A DNA stretch of 64,000 nucleotides from Rippkaea orientalis PCC 8801 (GTDB taxonomy: Bacteria > Cyanobacteriota > Cyanobacteriia > Cyanobacteriales > Microcystaceae): contig NC_011726.1 of NCBI RefSeq assembly GCF_000021805.1, forward strand, positions 124,001 to 188,000, in the 5' to 3' direction. Below the pieces are notes generated by a model. That model worked only from the letters and a program-made list of their open reading frames with translations, searched no databases and had not been told where the DNA came from. The number at the start of each line of letters is the position of its first letter. Positions within the stretch are counted from its first letter, which is position 1. The position numbers were made by a program, and so were the translations under genes. Positions 35,450 to 44,533 of the stretch are shown here, piece after piece.

Positions 35450-35905
35450 TTACAAAGCTGGTAGGGCTAAGACAGAAATAACAATTCCCCAAGCCAAGCC
35501 AACAAAGACTTGAAAGGGGGTGTGTCCGAGGAGTTCTTTAAGACGTTCTTCGTTTAAGTGGTGGCCATCGTGAAAAAACTCATCAAGGATTTGATTGAGA
35601 ATACGGGCTTGTTTTCCGGCGGCTTGACGAACGCCGGCTGCATCGTACATAACAATCACAGCAAACAGGGAGGCGATCGCAAATTCTGGACTTTCCCAAC
35701 CGACGGTTAAGCCGACCCCTGTGGCCAATGCTCCCACTAAGGCTGAATGGGAGCTAGGCATTCCGCCAGTGGACACGAAAAAGCGAGGATTAATTTTACC
35801 GTTGCGTAATAATTCGATAATCACTTTTAATCCTTGAGCCGAAAAACAGGCCAGCAGGGATGCTGACAAGATGGGATTGTGCAAAATAGCCTCAAAATCC
35901 TGCAT
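35450..35905 (-). CDS. Divergent PAP2 family protein (DUF212)
   Basis: 151 aa from the ATG at 35905; an upstream TTG (35923) would add six residues and nearly touch crtE. Membrane helices at both ends; the family signature FVSTGGMPSSHSALVGALATG is intact, with the Ser-Ser-His of acid phosphatase/PAP2 enzymes; MYDAAGVRQAAGKQA follows. Related proteins act on lipid or isoprenoid phosphates. It follows crtE by about 20 bp, so a role on prenyl diphosphates is plausible but unproven. Confidence 0.9.
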   Translation of the reverse strand: MQDFEAILHNPILSASLLACFSAQGLKVIIELLRNGKINPRFFVSTGGMPSSHSALVGALATGVGLTVGWESPEFAIASLFAVIVMYDAAGVRQAAGKQARILNQILDEFFHDGHHLNEERLKELLGHTPFQVFVGLAWGIVISVLALPAL

Positions 35906-35925
35906 AATCAGTTGGTTAAGCAAAT

Positions 35926-36855
35926 TTAGTTATTGCGGGTGACGATAAAATTAGCGATCGCCCTTAGGGGTTCCGCTTTATTGCCATAGGGGGTTAATTG
36001 AGCGATCGCGCCACTAACCAAATTTTGGGCTTGTTTTTTAGATTCTTCGAGTCCCCAAAGACTAGGATAGGTTGCTTTTTGGTCTCTAAGATCTTTTCCG
36101 GCGGTTTTGCCTAATTCTTCTTGAGTGGAAGTAATATCTAAAATGTCATCGATTATTTGGAAAGCTAAGCCGATATTCTGGGCGTATTGAGATAGACGTT
36201 GAATATCTTCAGTGGAGCCCCCGGCTAAAATTGCCCCAGAAACCACTGAGGTTTCGAGCAGGGCTCCGGTTTTGTGGGTATGAATAAATTTCAAGGTATC
36301 TACGGTAATATCGGGTTTCCCTTCTGATTCTAGGTCGAGTACTTGGCCTCCGACTAATCCGGCCGGACCGACGGTACGACCCAAACGGCCAAGAACGTTG
36401 ATAAGATTATGAGGGTCTACATTGCGGGTTTGGGTGGCTGCGTATTCAAAGGCATAGGCTAATAGACCATCTCCGGCTAAAATAGCGATATCTTCTCCAT
36501 ACTTCTTATGATTCGTTAACTTACCTCGGCGATAGTCATCGTTGTCCATCGCGGGCAGGTCATCGTGAATTAAAGACATCGTATGAATCATTTCTAAGGC
36601 ACAAGCTGTTGGCAGTGCCATTTCGAGAGTGCCTCCAAGGAGTTCACAGGTGGTTAAGCAGAGAATCGGTCTTAGTCGCTTCCCCCCTGCCAATAGGGAG
36701 TAACGCATCGCTTCATAGATTGTTTCGGGACGGGTAATAGCAAGAGAGCGGTCTAATGCTGCTTCAACTAGCTGTTGTTTATCTTTGAGATAGGACGCAA
36801 GGTCGAAATTTGATGTTTCTTGCTGCGTCACAAGGGTTTCGCCTGTTGTGACCAT
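35926..36855 (-). CDS. crtE: Geranylgeranyl/farnesyl diphosphate synthase (CrtE)
   Basis: 309 aa. This trans-prenyltransferase makes the C20 precursor of carotenoids, the chlorophyll tail and quinones. First Asp-rich motif [10 protein letters not shown]; second motif in [20 protein letters not shown] and the [10 protein letters not shown] box are present. Length and spacing match cyanobacterial CrtE. The product chain length cannot be fixed by eye. Cotranscribed with the PAP2-like gene. ChlP, which uses the same C20 group, is encoded at 53359. Confidence 0.94.
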   Translation of the reverse strand: MVTTGETLVTQQETSNFDLASYLKDKQQLVEAALDRSLAITRPETIYEAMRYSLLAGGKRLRPILCLTTCELLGGTLEMALPTACALEMIHTMSLIHDDLPAMDNDDYRRGKLTNHKKYGEDIAILAGDGLLAYAFEYAATQTRNVDPHNLINVLGRLGRTVGPAGLVGGQVLDLESEGKPDITVDTLKFIHTHKTGALLETSVVSGAILAGGSTEDIQRLSQYAQNIGLAFQIIDDILDITSTQEELGKTAGKDLRDQKATYPSLWGLEESKKQAQNLVSGAIAQLTPYGNKAEPLRAIANFIVTRNN

Positions 36856-36932
36856 ATCTAAGTGCCTTCAACCAACCAACTTGTTTGTACTATATTATTA
36901 ATAATTAATTTTACCTTATTGGTAGCACTCTT

Positions 36933-37175
36933 TTGACCTTTGATATCAAACCTGCTTCTTATGAGATTTACGAAGGGAGTAAAGCCAGTTTGGAAATGTA
37001 TGAATTAATTGGGGGAACCTATGAGTTATTATCCCCCAATCAAAGAGGACATTATCCGATTAAGCATTTAAAGGTAATTTATTATTTAGATAGAGATGAA
37101 CCGGCTGAACTTGAACAACAAAGAAGCGATCGCCTCATTGCTCAACTATATGCTTTAAAGTACGTTAGGGGTTAG
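36933..37175 (+). pseudogene. Uma2 family remnant
   Basis: About 80 codons matching the second half of a Uma2 protein: YEIYEGSKASLEMYELIGG, then YELLSPNQRGHYPIKHLKV, as in the intact gene at 40595 (YAIYEVELARVQVYQLS, then YELIEPNERGHYPIAEM). The N-terminal nuclease half, including the catalytic PD..E strand, is missing, and the only start is a TTG. It is a decayed fragment next to crtE. Confidence 0.75.
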
Positions 37176-37298
37176 AACCCGAACTGTAGTCAAAGTCATT
37201 TGCTTGTTCTAGTAGCTCACACTCTTCCGTCCTGATTGCCCCGATCGCCATCAATCAAGTTATAATTTGTTACAAAACCGATTAAGAAAGATTTCCTA

Positions 37299-37613
37299 AT
37301 GAGTAATCCTGTCCTCCATGCCTTTTTCCTCGGTCGAGCCTTTGCTGAAGTCCTCAGCGAGAAAATTGAAGACAGTTTGACCAATGCCCTCAGCGAATTG
37401 GGCAAATTTGACGCAGAACAGCGCGAACACCTGCGGCAATTTATCGAAGAAGTCCAAGCCAGGGCTCAAGTCGATGTCACCCAAGGCAGTACAGCCACCA
37501 GTTCCTCTGGAGAAGACTCCCCTACTGACTTACAAGAAACCATCGACGATCTCAGAGCCGAAATTGCCCGTCTCAAAGCGGAATTAAAGAATTATCGTGC
37601 TCAAAAAGCTTAA
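37299..37613 (+). CDS. DUF6825-like small protein
   Basis: 104 aa. Conserved start [20 protein letters not shown] and [19 protein letters not shown], then a low-complexity linker and a C-terminal coiled coil ([17 protein letters not shown]). I recall it as a cyanobacterial and plastid family numbered DUF6825, thylakoid-associated in some reports, but I am not sure. It ends 20 bp before the ABC1 kinase frame, so the two may be cotranscribed. Confidence 0.65.
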   Translation: MSNPVLHAFFLGRAFAEVLSEKIEDSLTNALSELGKFDAEQREHLRQFIEEVQARAQVDVTQGSTATSSSGEDSPTDLQETIDDLRAEIARLKAELKNYRAQKA

Positions 37614-37633
37614 TATTTGCCTATTTATTCTCC

Positions 37634-39412
37634 TTGTCCCTCACCCCCCAAAACCGAGTGTCTGCCCTGTCATCCAATATTAACCCCTCCCGTGTATCAA
37701 CCCCAAGTCCCCCAACATCAAAACGGGTGACCGAATCAGAAAGTACGAGAAAATACCGTTGGAATCGGGAAAAATACTCCGTTGTCCGTCGCCAAATTGA
37801 TATTTGGCGGTTTGTGCTACTTTTGTGGGGACAATTCTGGATTAACGGTAAAAAGTGGAGTTACAAAGGAGGCTATAGCGAAGAAAATTTAGCCATCCGA
37901 CGACAAAAACAAGCGGTTTGGATCAGAGAAAACCTCCTGAGTCTCGGTCCGACCTTCATCAAAGTGGGTCAGTTATTCTCCACCCGCGCTGATCTATTTC
38001 CCAGTGAATACGTCGCGGAATTGTCCAAACTACAAGATGAAGTCCCCGCGTTTAGCTACGAACAAGTCGCCAGCATTATTGAAGGAGACTTAGGGAAACC
38101 TCTCCCAAAACTCTACCGTAACTTTGATCCCATCCCCATTGCTGCTGCTAGTTTAGGACAAGTCCACAAAGCGCAACTCCATTCAGGAGAAGAAGTGGTC
38201 GTTAAAGTCCAGCGTCCGGGTCTTAAACAACTCTTTACTATCGATTTAGCTATCCTCAAGCGCATCGCCCAATATTTCCAAAATCATCCCAAATGGGGCA
38301 AAGGAAGGGATTGGTCAGGGATTTATGAAGAATGTTGTCGCATTCTGTGGCTAGAAACCGATTACCTGAACGAAGGGCAAAATGCCGATACCTTTCGCCG
38401 CAATTTTCGCGGAGAAGATTGGGTTAAAGTGCCTAGGGTGTATTGGCGTTATACCTCCCCGCGTGTCCTAACCTTGGAATATATGCCAGGGATCAAAATT
38501 AGTCACTACGAAAGCCTCGAAGCGGCTGGATTAGATCGGAAAATTTTGGCTAAATTGGGCGCAAAAGCTTATTTATATCAATTACTTAATAGTGGGTTTT
38601 TCCATGCTGACCCCCATCCAGGGAATATCGCCGTTAGCACCGATGGAGCCTTAATTTTTTACGATTTCGGCATGATGGGACGCATTAATACCAACGTCCG
38701 TGAACGGTTAATGGATACCCTCTTTGGCATTACTCAAAAAGATGGCGATCGCGTGGTATCATCCTTAATCGCTTTAGGAGCCTTAAGTCCCACCGAAGAC
38801 ATGGGACCGGTGCGTCGTTCTATCCAGTTTATGCTGGATAATTTCATGGACAAACCCTTTGAAGAACAGTCCGTGAGTCAAATTAGCGACGATTTGTACG
38901 AAATCGCCTATGGTCAGCCCTTTCGCTTCCCCGCAACCTTTACCTTTGTCATGCGGGCGTTTTCGACTCTAGAAGGGGTAGGCAAGGGATTAGACCCCGA
39001 ATTTAACTTTATGGAAGTGGCACAACCCTTTGCTCTACAACTTATAACCGATATGAATGGCAATACGGCAACCAGTATTCTTGATGAATTGGGACGACAA
39101 GCGGCTCAAGTGGGTAACACCGCTTTGGCTTTACCGCAACGCATTGAGGAGACCATAGAAAAATTAGATCGGGGGGACATTCGGGTACGAGTCCGTTCGG
39201 TAGAATCGGATCGTCTCCTCCGTCGTCTCAGTTTGATGCAAATGACGACAAACTACACCATTTTGATCACTGGATTGTTGGTATCGGCAACACTTTTATT
39301 TGTTAATGGATCAACCTCGATCGCAATAGCCGTTATGATAGTAATATTGGCTCCAGCTTGGGCACTTTTTCGCCTCCTGCGCCGTGTCGATCGCTTAGAT
39401 CGAACCTTTTAA
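37634..39412 (+). CDS. ABC1/AarF (UbiB-like) atypical protein kinase
   Basis: 592 aa in the longest form; it starts at a TTG (37634) or a GTG 24 bases later, and no ATG lies near the conserved core, so the start is uncertain. The family signatures KxGQ (FIKVGQLFSTRADLFP) and the Ala-rich AAAS loop (PIAAASLGQVHKAQL) are intact, as are HADPHPGN and DFGMMG. Two membrane helices end the protein (ILITGLLVSATLLF). Homologues act in ubiquinone or plastoquinone and tocopherol metabolism in bacteria and plastids. It is followed 50 bp later by a PP2C phosphatase. Confidence 0.93.
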   Translation: MSLTPQNRVSALSSNINPSRVSTPSPPTSKRVTESESTRKYRWNREKYSVVRRQIDIWRFVLLLWGQFWINGKKWSYKGGYSEENLAIRRQKQAVWIRENLLSLGPTFIKVGQLFSTRADLFPSEYVAELSKLQDEVPAFSYEQVASIIEGDLGKPLPKLYRNFDPIPIAAASLGQVHKAQLHSGEEVVVKVQRPGLKQLFTIDLAILKRIAQYFQNHPKWGKGRDWSGIYEECCRILWLETDYLNEGQNADTFRRNFRGEDWVKVPRVYWRYTSPRVLTLEYMPGIKISHYESLEAAGLDRKILAKLGAKAYLYQLLNSGFFHADPHPGNIAVSTDGALIFYDFGMMGRINTNVRERLMDTLFGITQKDGDRVVSSLIALGALSPTEDMGPVRRSIQFMLDNFMDKPFEEQSVSQISDDLYEIAYGQPFRFPATFTFVMRAFSTLEGVGKGLDPEFNFMEVAQPFALQLITDMNGNTATSILDELGRQAAQVGNTALALPQRIEETIEKLDRGDIRVRVRSVESDRLLRRLSLMQMTTNYTILITGLLVSATLLFVNGSTSIAIAVMIVILAPAWALFRLLRRVDRLDRTF

Positions 39413-39463
39413 CCAAAGTTGTCTATTATCCACCTTTGTCAATTGTTAGTAGCTCACTCACCA

Positions 39464-40243
39464 ATGATGAATCGTCGTTTTACGGGTCTGACTGATACGG
39501 GGGTCCTGCGCTCAGTTAATCAGGATAATTACTACATCGACCCTGACGGGCGGTTTTTTATCGTTGCTGATGGCATGGGTGGTCATGCAGGAGGACAAGA
39601 GGCTAGTGCGATCGCAGCCCAACAAATTCACGCCTATCTCGACGCTCACTGGAACGCTGATATCCCCTCCCATACTTTACTCGAAAAAGCCTTTTTACAA
39701 GCCAATCAGGGCATTTTAGACGATCAAAACGCCCATCCCGAACGGGGAGATATGGGGACAACGGCGGTAGTCGTGCTGTTCCGTGGTGATCAGCCTTGGC
39801 GTGCTCATATTGGAGATTCTCGTCTCTACCGCATCCGCCATAATAAACTTGAGCAAATCACAGAAGATCATACTTGGGTGGCACGAGCGTTAAAAATGGG
39901 AGATATTACCCGCGATCAGGCTAAAACTCACCCCTGGCGGCACGTTCTCTTTCAATGTCTGGGGCGCAAGGATGTTAATACTATCGAAATTGCTCGTTTA
40001 GATGTTCAACCGGGGGATAGGCTATTACTGTGTAGTGATGGGTTGACCGAAGAAGTCTCCGATGAAATGATTAAGACGTTGTTTGAGGAGGGAGAGTCCT
40101 GTGAGGCGATCGCTCAAAATTTAGTAGAAGCGGCCAAAGAAGCCGGAGGTTCGGACAATATTACCGTAATTATCGTAGATGAAGGTGGAGATACTCAACT
40201 CATTGATGATCCTGAGGGAGAAGAAACCCAACTGCGGTCTTAG
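39464..40243 (+). CDS. PP2C-type Ser/Thr protein phosphatase
   Basis: 259 aa from the ATG at 39464 (a second ATG follows at 39467); a TTG at 39419 would add 15 unlike residues. Metal-binding motifs: SVNQDNYYI, DGMGGHAGGQEAS, GDSRLYRI, SDGLTEEVSD and GGSDNITVIIVD. This is the Stp/PrpC type that reverses Hanks-type kinases. It lies right after an ABC1 kinase, and a Hanks kinase is at 4984, but pairing with either is only inference. Confidence 0.95.
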   Translation: MMNRRFTGLTDTGVLRSVNQDNYYIDPDGRFFIVADGMGGHAGGQEASAIAAQQIHAYLDAHWNADIPSHTLLEKAFLQANQGILDDQNAHPERGDMGTTAVVVLFRGDQPWRAHIGDSRLYRIRHNKLEQITEDHTWVARALKMGDITRDQAKTHPWRHVLFQCLGRKDVNTIEIARLDVQPGDRLLLCSDGLTEEVSDEMIKTLFEEGESCEAIAQNLVEAAKEAGGSDNITVIIVDEGGDTQLIDDPEGEETQLRS

Positions 40244-40594
40244 AAAGTCCGAAATTAACATTGACAATCTGTTCAGTTTATTTTTCCTAAAATAGAGAAT
40301 AATTAACAAAAGTTAATGACTCTATTAAGCTAATAAATAGTACAATTAAACCAGCCTTTAAATCAAGGCTAACTATTTTGATACTCATATCAAATAGATT
40401 TAACTTTGCTATAAATATAGCAGAAGGCAACAGGCAACAGGGAACAGGGAACAGTAAAACCCTTGTCATTGCTGAGTTTGAGCTTTTTAAAATGTCCTAA
40501 TTGCCTTGGCTACTGCTATAAATGTAGAGAGGTTTCATGAAGCGTCTCTACACAAGTTTGATTTGTAACAAATCTCAACGCAATTCCCTACAAC
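40244..40594. other. Intergenic stretch with heptamer array
   Basis: No gene is seen. Four consecutive heptamers lie at 40426-40453: GGCAACA twice, then GGGAACA twice. This is the same array type as 42678-42719. The remainder is AT-rich and gives no clear promoter. Confidence 0.6.
40426..40453. repeat. GGCAACA/GGGAACA heptamer array
   Basis: Four 7-bp units in a row (40426, 40433, 40440, 40447), the last two with C changed to G at position 3. Same unit as the six-copy array at 42678. This is the cyanobacterial short tandem heptamer class. Confidence 0.85.
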
Positions 40595-41368
40595 ATGGCA
40601 ACTAAACCAATCGAAACACGACAGACGATAGAATTGCCGGATCATACTCAATTACCGGATAGGGATAACAACTTTGTGAAGAACTTTCAAGAACATCCCC
40701 AAAGTATTTTACTCACAGAATCCATTACTCCTATTCTAGAGATAATACATCCGGATCATCATTATTGTATTGGTCAAGATAGTGACATTTATTGGCGATT
40801 AACAGACCCCATTGAACGGGGAGTTGTAGCACCTGATTGGTTTTATGTCCCGAATGTTCCTCCGACACTTAAGGGTAAACCTCGTCGTTCCTACGTTCTT
40901 TGGCAAGAAATGATTTCGCCTTTAATTGTCATTGAATTTGTTTCAGGAGATGGTTCGGAAGAACAAGATAAAACCCCTTGGGAGGGAAAATTCTGGCTTT
41001 ATGAAACGGTTATTCATGCCGGATATTATGCTATTTATGAGGTAGAATTGGCTAGAGTACAAGTCTATCAATTATCAGCCAATCATTATGAATTAATCGA
41101 ACCCAATGAACGGGGACATTACCCCATTGCAGAGATGGGAGTAGAATTAGGAATTTGGAAAGGAATTTATCAAAATCTAGAATTACCTTGGTTACGTTGG
41201 TGGGATAGTCAAGGAAATTTATTATTAATGGGTCATGAATTAGCCGAACAAGAAAGACAAGCTAAGGAATTAGCTGAACAAATGGCTATTGAAGAAAGAC
41301 AAGCGAGAGAATCGGTTGAACAACGTTTATTAGAACTTGAACAAAGATTAAGAGAGGCAGGACTTTAA
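40595..41368 (+). CDS. Uma2 family protein with C-terminal coiled coil
   Basis: 257 aa. Nuclease-like core of the Uma2 family: VVAPDWFYVP, PLIVIEFVSGD with the presumed catalytic E, and YAIYEVELARVQVYQL then YELIEPNERGHYPI. The last 45 residues form a charged coiled coil (HELAEQERQAKELAEQMAIE, then RLLELEQRLREAGL), as often seen in this group. Presumed PD-(D/E)XK fold; activity unproven. A related fragment is at 36933. Confidence 0.87.
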   Translation: MATKPIETRQTIELPDHTQLPDRDNNFVKNFQEHPQSILLTESITPILEIIHPDHHYCIGQDSDIYWRLTDPIERGVVAPDWFYVPNVPPTLKGKPRRSYVLWQEMISPLIVIEFVSGDGSEEQDKTPWEGKFWLYETVIHAGYYAIYEVELARVQVYQLSANHYELIEPNERGHYPIAEMGVELGIWKGIYQNLELPWLRWWDSQGNLLLMGHELAEQERQAKELAEQMAIEERQARESVEQRLLELEQRLREAGL

Positions 41369-41497
41369 ACCGTAATATAGTCATTTCAAGGTAAGAATAC
41401 AACAGAGATTGAGCTACGAAGGCTATCACAACGATAAAGTAGGTGTCTTACTTTAAATTGAAATGACTATAATAATTACTAATATGAAAAATTGTAT

Positions 41498-42550
41498 TTA
41501 AACCCGACAATTTTCTAAACGAGAGAAAAAATGAAACAGAATAATTGTTACATCAATATCGCCAATTTCAGCTATTTTTAAAAAGAAATGAGGAAAATAA
41601 CCTTGTGCCGTTGAATGGAAGATATCAGAATAAAGATCATTATAGCTGAACCATCCGTCTTGGTTCCTCGAACGGAGATAATCACCAAATTTATTCCACA
41701 TTTCTTGATTATTTTCTATTCCATTGAAATTGTTGATGATTTTCTTCTGCATCCTAAAGGAATAATCTCCAGCATCTGTATTAGCCCAAATAGAATCAAT
41801 TTTACGCAGGAGGTGACAGGGTAATTTATCTATATCTTCTAATCTTAACCATCCTTCTTCTAAACGATTCGCAGCTTGAAGAATAAGTTCATAGGTTTGA
41901 TAGTCAGCTTGTTTATACTTGTTTCTTTCTTTTCCAGAGAGAATTTTTTCAAGCTTGCTATAATCAATATTTTTTTCGCTTTTGAGTTCAATTTTTTCTT
42001 CTTTAGAAAGTGATTCTAAGACTTTGTTGTCTGATTGAATTTGATTAAACTCTGATTCGACTAACGTTGGTATAATCTTAGTTAGCTGCTCACCAAACTG
42101 ATATTTAAGGTCTTCAATACTTTTGTATGGAGTGTAAAAATGACCCAATTGATCAAGTTTTTCTTTAAACTTAAGTAATGTATTAATCTCAGGAGTAATT
42201 CGACTTAAGTTAATTTGAGAGTCTTTAAAATAAGTATAAATTAGCGGTTTATTATTTTCTTTGAATTTCCCAAAAGCTGTGTCAAATTCTTCTTCAGTAT
42301 ATTGACCCACTTTAGTTAGAAAGAGACTTACAAATACATCACATTCCTTAATGGCTTTATTATATTCATCTTGTAAACGAGTAGCTGACATTGCATCAAT
42401 AAAATCTTCCCAGAGTTCCAAGTGTAAGAAAATACTTTTTTTGATATATTCTTTGTTTTTGCGGTTGATAAAAATCTCAAATTCTTTCCTATCCTCTTTT
42501 AATTCTAATGAAGACGCTAGAAAGATTTTAATAGTTTTAACAGCCATCAT
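41498..42550 (-). CDS. TIR/DUF4062-like domain fused to a GUN4 domain
   Basis: 350 aa. Residues about 5-165: IKIFLASSLELKEDRKEFE, LELWEDFIDAMSATRLQD and CDVFVSLFLTKVGQYTEEEF look like the DUF4062/TIR-like signalling fold found in NTPase and defence proteins. Residues about 198-350: KQADYQTYELILQAA, EEGWLRLEDIDKLPC, LRKIDSIW, SFRMQKKI and WNKFGDYLRSRNQDGWFSYN are the GUN4 porphyrin-binding pattern. Cyanobacterial GUN4 proper activates Mg-chelatase; fusions like this are of unknown role, possibly stress or defence sensing. No partner gene is adjacent. Start: ATG at 42550 or 42547. Confidence 0.78.
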   Translation of the reverse strand: MMAVKTIKIFLASSLELKEDRKEFEIFINRKNKEYIKKSIFLHLELWEDFIDAMSATRLQDEYNKAIKECDVFVSLFLTKVGQYTEEEFDTAFGKFKENNKPLIYTYFKDSQINLSRITPEINTLLKFKEKLDQLGHFYTPYKSIEDLKYQFGEQLTKIIPTLVESEFNQIQSDNKVLESLSKEEKIELKSEKNIDYSKLEKILSGKERNKYKQADYQTYELILQAANRLEEGWLRLEDIDKLPCHLLRKIDSIWANTDAGDYSFRMQKKIINNFNGIENNQEMWNKFGDYLRSRNQDGWFSYNDLYSDIFHSTAQGYFPHFFLKIAEIGDIDVTIILFHFFSRLENCRV

Positions 42551-42677
42551 GGTTTACCCTATTCCACTACTTTAACCTTGGTTTCTATTATTGTAGTACC
42601 CTTCTCTCAACCTCAGCTATCCTCTGACTCAACGGTATCATACCAAGTCCGGTTGTCATAGGCTGATTGTAGGGAGA

Positions 42678-42719
42678 GGCAACAGGGAACAGGGAACAGG
42701 GAACAGAGAACAGGCAACA
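42678..42719. repeat. Six-unit heptamer array
   Basis: Six 7-bp units in a row: GGCAACA, GGGAACA three times, GAGAACA, GGCAACA. Unit type is shared with 40426-40453. Confidence 0.88.
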
Positions 42720-42760
42720 GATAGAATGTAAATCGGTTTATCTAAACAGCATTTGGTATC
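42718..42760. repeat. 43-bp dispersed repeat, copy 1
   Basis: CAGATAGAATGTAAATCGGT, then TTATCTAAACAGCATTTGGTAT. Copy 2 at 60224-60266 differs at about five positions. No coding capacity. Confidence 0.75.
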
Positions 42761-42879
42761 ATGTCAGTACATCCCAAATATTCTGCGATCGCACTCACTA
42801 CAACCTCCATTTTAGACGTGCCAGGTTTCTTTATATAACGATTAAAGTTAATGCAAATTTTTTGCTTTTGTACGCAACA

Positions 42880-43368
42880 CTAATATTCATTGGATAGGTT
42901 CAATAAACTCTGTCCCGTAACCCGACAAATTCGCCAATCGGGTAAGACATCTGCCCCGATTTTTTGATAAAATTCAATGGCGGGACTATTCCAATCTAAG
43001 ACACTCCATTCTAAGCGTCCTACCCCTCGTTGAGTCGCTAATTGGGCGATATATAGTAATAACGCTTTTCCAATCCCACGACGGCGATAATTAGGCAAAA
43101 CAAAAACGTCTTCGAGATAAATTCCTGGCTTAGTTAAAAAGGTAGAATAGTTAGGGAAAAAGAGAGCAAAACCAACACAATCATGACCCCATTGAGCGAG
43201 AATTGCCTCAGCATAGGGACGTTCTCCAAAAAGATGTTGGTGTAATGCTTCTTCATTTCCCGTGACTTGATGGCTAAGTTTTTCGTACTCAGCTAAGGCT
43301 TTAATTAAGGTAAACAAAACGGAAACATCCGACGGTTGAGCCGGACGTATTTTGAGAGTTTCTGACAT
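42880..43368 (-). CDS. GNAT family N-acetyltransferase
   Basis: 162 aa from ATG 43368 (an upstream TTG at 43398 would add 10 residues). The acetyl-CoA loop is RRRGIGKALL; FVLPNYRRRG precedes it; the N-terminal LKIRPAQPSDVSVLF is the usual first strand. It resembles the spermidine/thialysine-type acetyltransferases (LYLEDVFVLPNYRRRGIG), but the substrate is not proven. It lies 37 bp downstream of the group 2 sigma factor gene, same strand, so the two may be cotranscribed. Confidence 0.9.
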   Translation of the reverse strand: MSETLKIRPAQPSDVSVLFTLIKALAEYEKLSHQVTGNEEALHQHLFGERPYAEAILAQWGHDCVGFALFFPNYSTFLTKPGIYLEDVFVLPNYRRRGIGKALLLYIAQLATQRGVGRLEWSVLDWNSPAIEFYQKIGADVLPDWRICRVTGQSLLNLSNEY

Positions 43369-43405
43369 AATCAATAATGGACAATAATTCACTATCAACT
43401 ATTTA

Positions 43406-44533
43406 CTAACTTAACCACCCTTTAAGACGACGAGCAACTTGAGGGCGGCGTAATTTACGCATGGCTTTACTCTGAATTTGGCGCACCCGTTCGCGGGATA
43501 AGTTAAACATTCCTCCGACTTCTTCTAAGGTATGGGGTTGACTGGTGGATAATCCATAGCGCAGGGAAATAACATCTTTTTCCCGTTCGGTGAGGACATC
43601 ACTTAACACGGCTGAAATTTCATTGCGTAACATTCCCTCGTTCATTTGTTCTTCGGGAAGTTGTAAATCTTGATCTTCGAGTAAGTCCACTAATTCCGTA
43701 TCTTCTCCCTTCCCTACTCGATGATTTAAAGATAAAGATTGTCGGCGTAATTGTAATAACTGACGCAGTTGGGGAGGAGTCATTTCTAACTCTTGGGCGA
43801 GTTCTTTTTCGTTAGGATTCCGTTGTAATTTTTGCTTAAGGATTCGTTGTGCTTTTTTGAGTTTATTGAGTTTTTCAACAATATGAATCGGTAAACGAAT
43901 GGTACGCGCATCATTAGCAATGGTACGGGTAATCGCTTGACGAATCCACCAATAAGCATAGGTCGAAAACTTATAGCCTTTGTTGGGGTCAAATTTTTCT
44001 GCTGCCCGATTTAAGCCGATCGCCCCTTCTTGAATCAGATCCAGAAAAGGAACACCCCGGTTGAGATACCGTTTAGCGATCGAGACAACTAACCTTAAAT
44101 TTGAACGAATCATCTTTCTTTTGGCAGTCCGTCCCCGATAAAGGCGGTTTTCAAACTGACGTTGACTGTCAAATCCCATAGCTTGTGCCCATTGCGCCTT
44201 AGTTGGGGGGTGTTGAAGTTCTTCTAAGAGTTGTTGGCGTTTTTGTTCTGCTTCTACTAAAAATTGGACACTATAGGCTAGTTCAATCTCTTCTTGCGCT
44301 TCTAGCAAAGGATAACGCGACATTTCTTTGAAAAATGCCCCGACTGTATCATCAGAAACCGTTTTGCGGTATCCAGGGGGATATTGATGGCCTAAATCAT
44401 CGGAAAGTTCAGAAAATTCAACTTCAACTGCCTCCAAATCAGCTTCTACTTGTTCGAGATCTCCAGTTTCAAAAGTGTCTGGATTAAATTCAGAGGCTAT
44501 GGAATAGTCTGGCATCATTTTAGTTGTGTTCAT
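43406..44533 (-). CDS. Group 2 RNA polymerase sigma factor (SigC-like?)
   Basis: 375 aa. Acidic N-terminal 60 residues; region 1.2 (DDTVGAFFKEMSRYPLL), region 2 ([20 protein letters not shown]), region 3 and the region 4 helix-turn-helix (TLEEVGGMFNLSRERVRQIQ). It lacks the longer N terminus of RpoD and is a non-essential group 2 factor that usually responds to stress, nitrogen or light. The shape of regions 1.2-2 recalls SigC, but the subgroup is not certain. About 720 bp of non-coding DNA lies upstream. Confidence 0.93.
   Translation of the reverse strand: MNTTKMMPDYSIASEFNPDTFETGDLEQVEADLEAVEVEFSELSDDLGHQYPPGYRKTVSDDTVGAFFKEMSRYPLLEAQEEIELAYSVQFLVEAEQKRQQLLEELQHPPTKAQWAQAMGFDSQRQFENRLYRGRTAKRKMIRSNLRLVVSIAKRYLNRGVPFLDLIQEGAIGLNRAAEKFDPNKGYKFSTYAYWWIRQAITRTIANDARTIRLPIHIVEKLNKLKKAQRILKQKLQRNPNEKELAQELEMTPPQLRQLLQLRRQSLSLNHRVGKGEDTELVDLLEDQDLQLPEEQMNEGMLRNEISAVLSDVLTEREKDVISLRYGLSTSQPHTLEEVGGMFNLSRERVRQIQSKAMRKLRRPQVARRLKGWLS

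Larger units (their letters stand above)
42551..42879. other. Intergenic stretch with heptamer array and dispersed repeat
   Basis: No gene is seen. It holds six heptamers (42678-42719) running straight into a 43-bp dispersed repeat (42718-42760) whose other copy lies at 60224-60266. One HIP1-like site follows. It separates a fusion gene from a GNAT gene, both on the minus strand. Confidence 0.6.
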
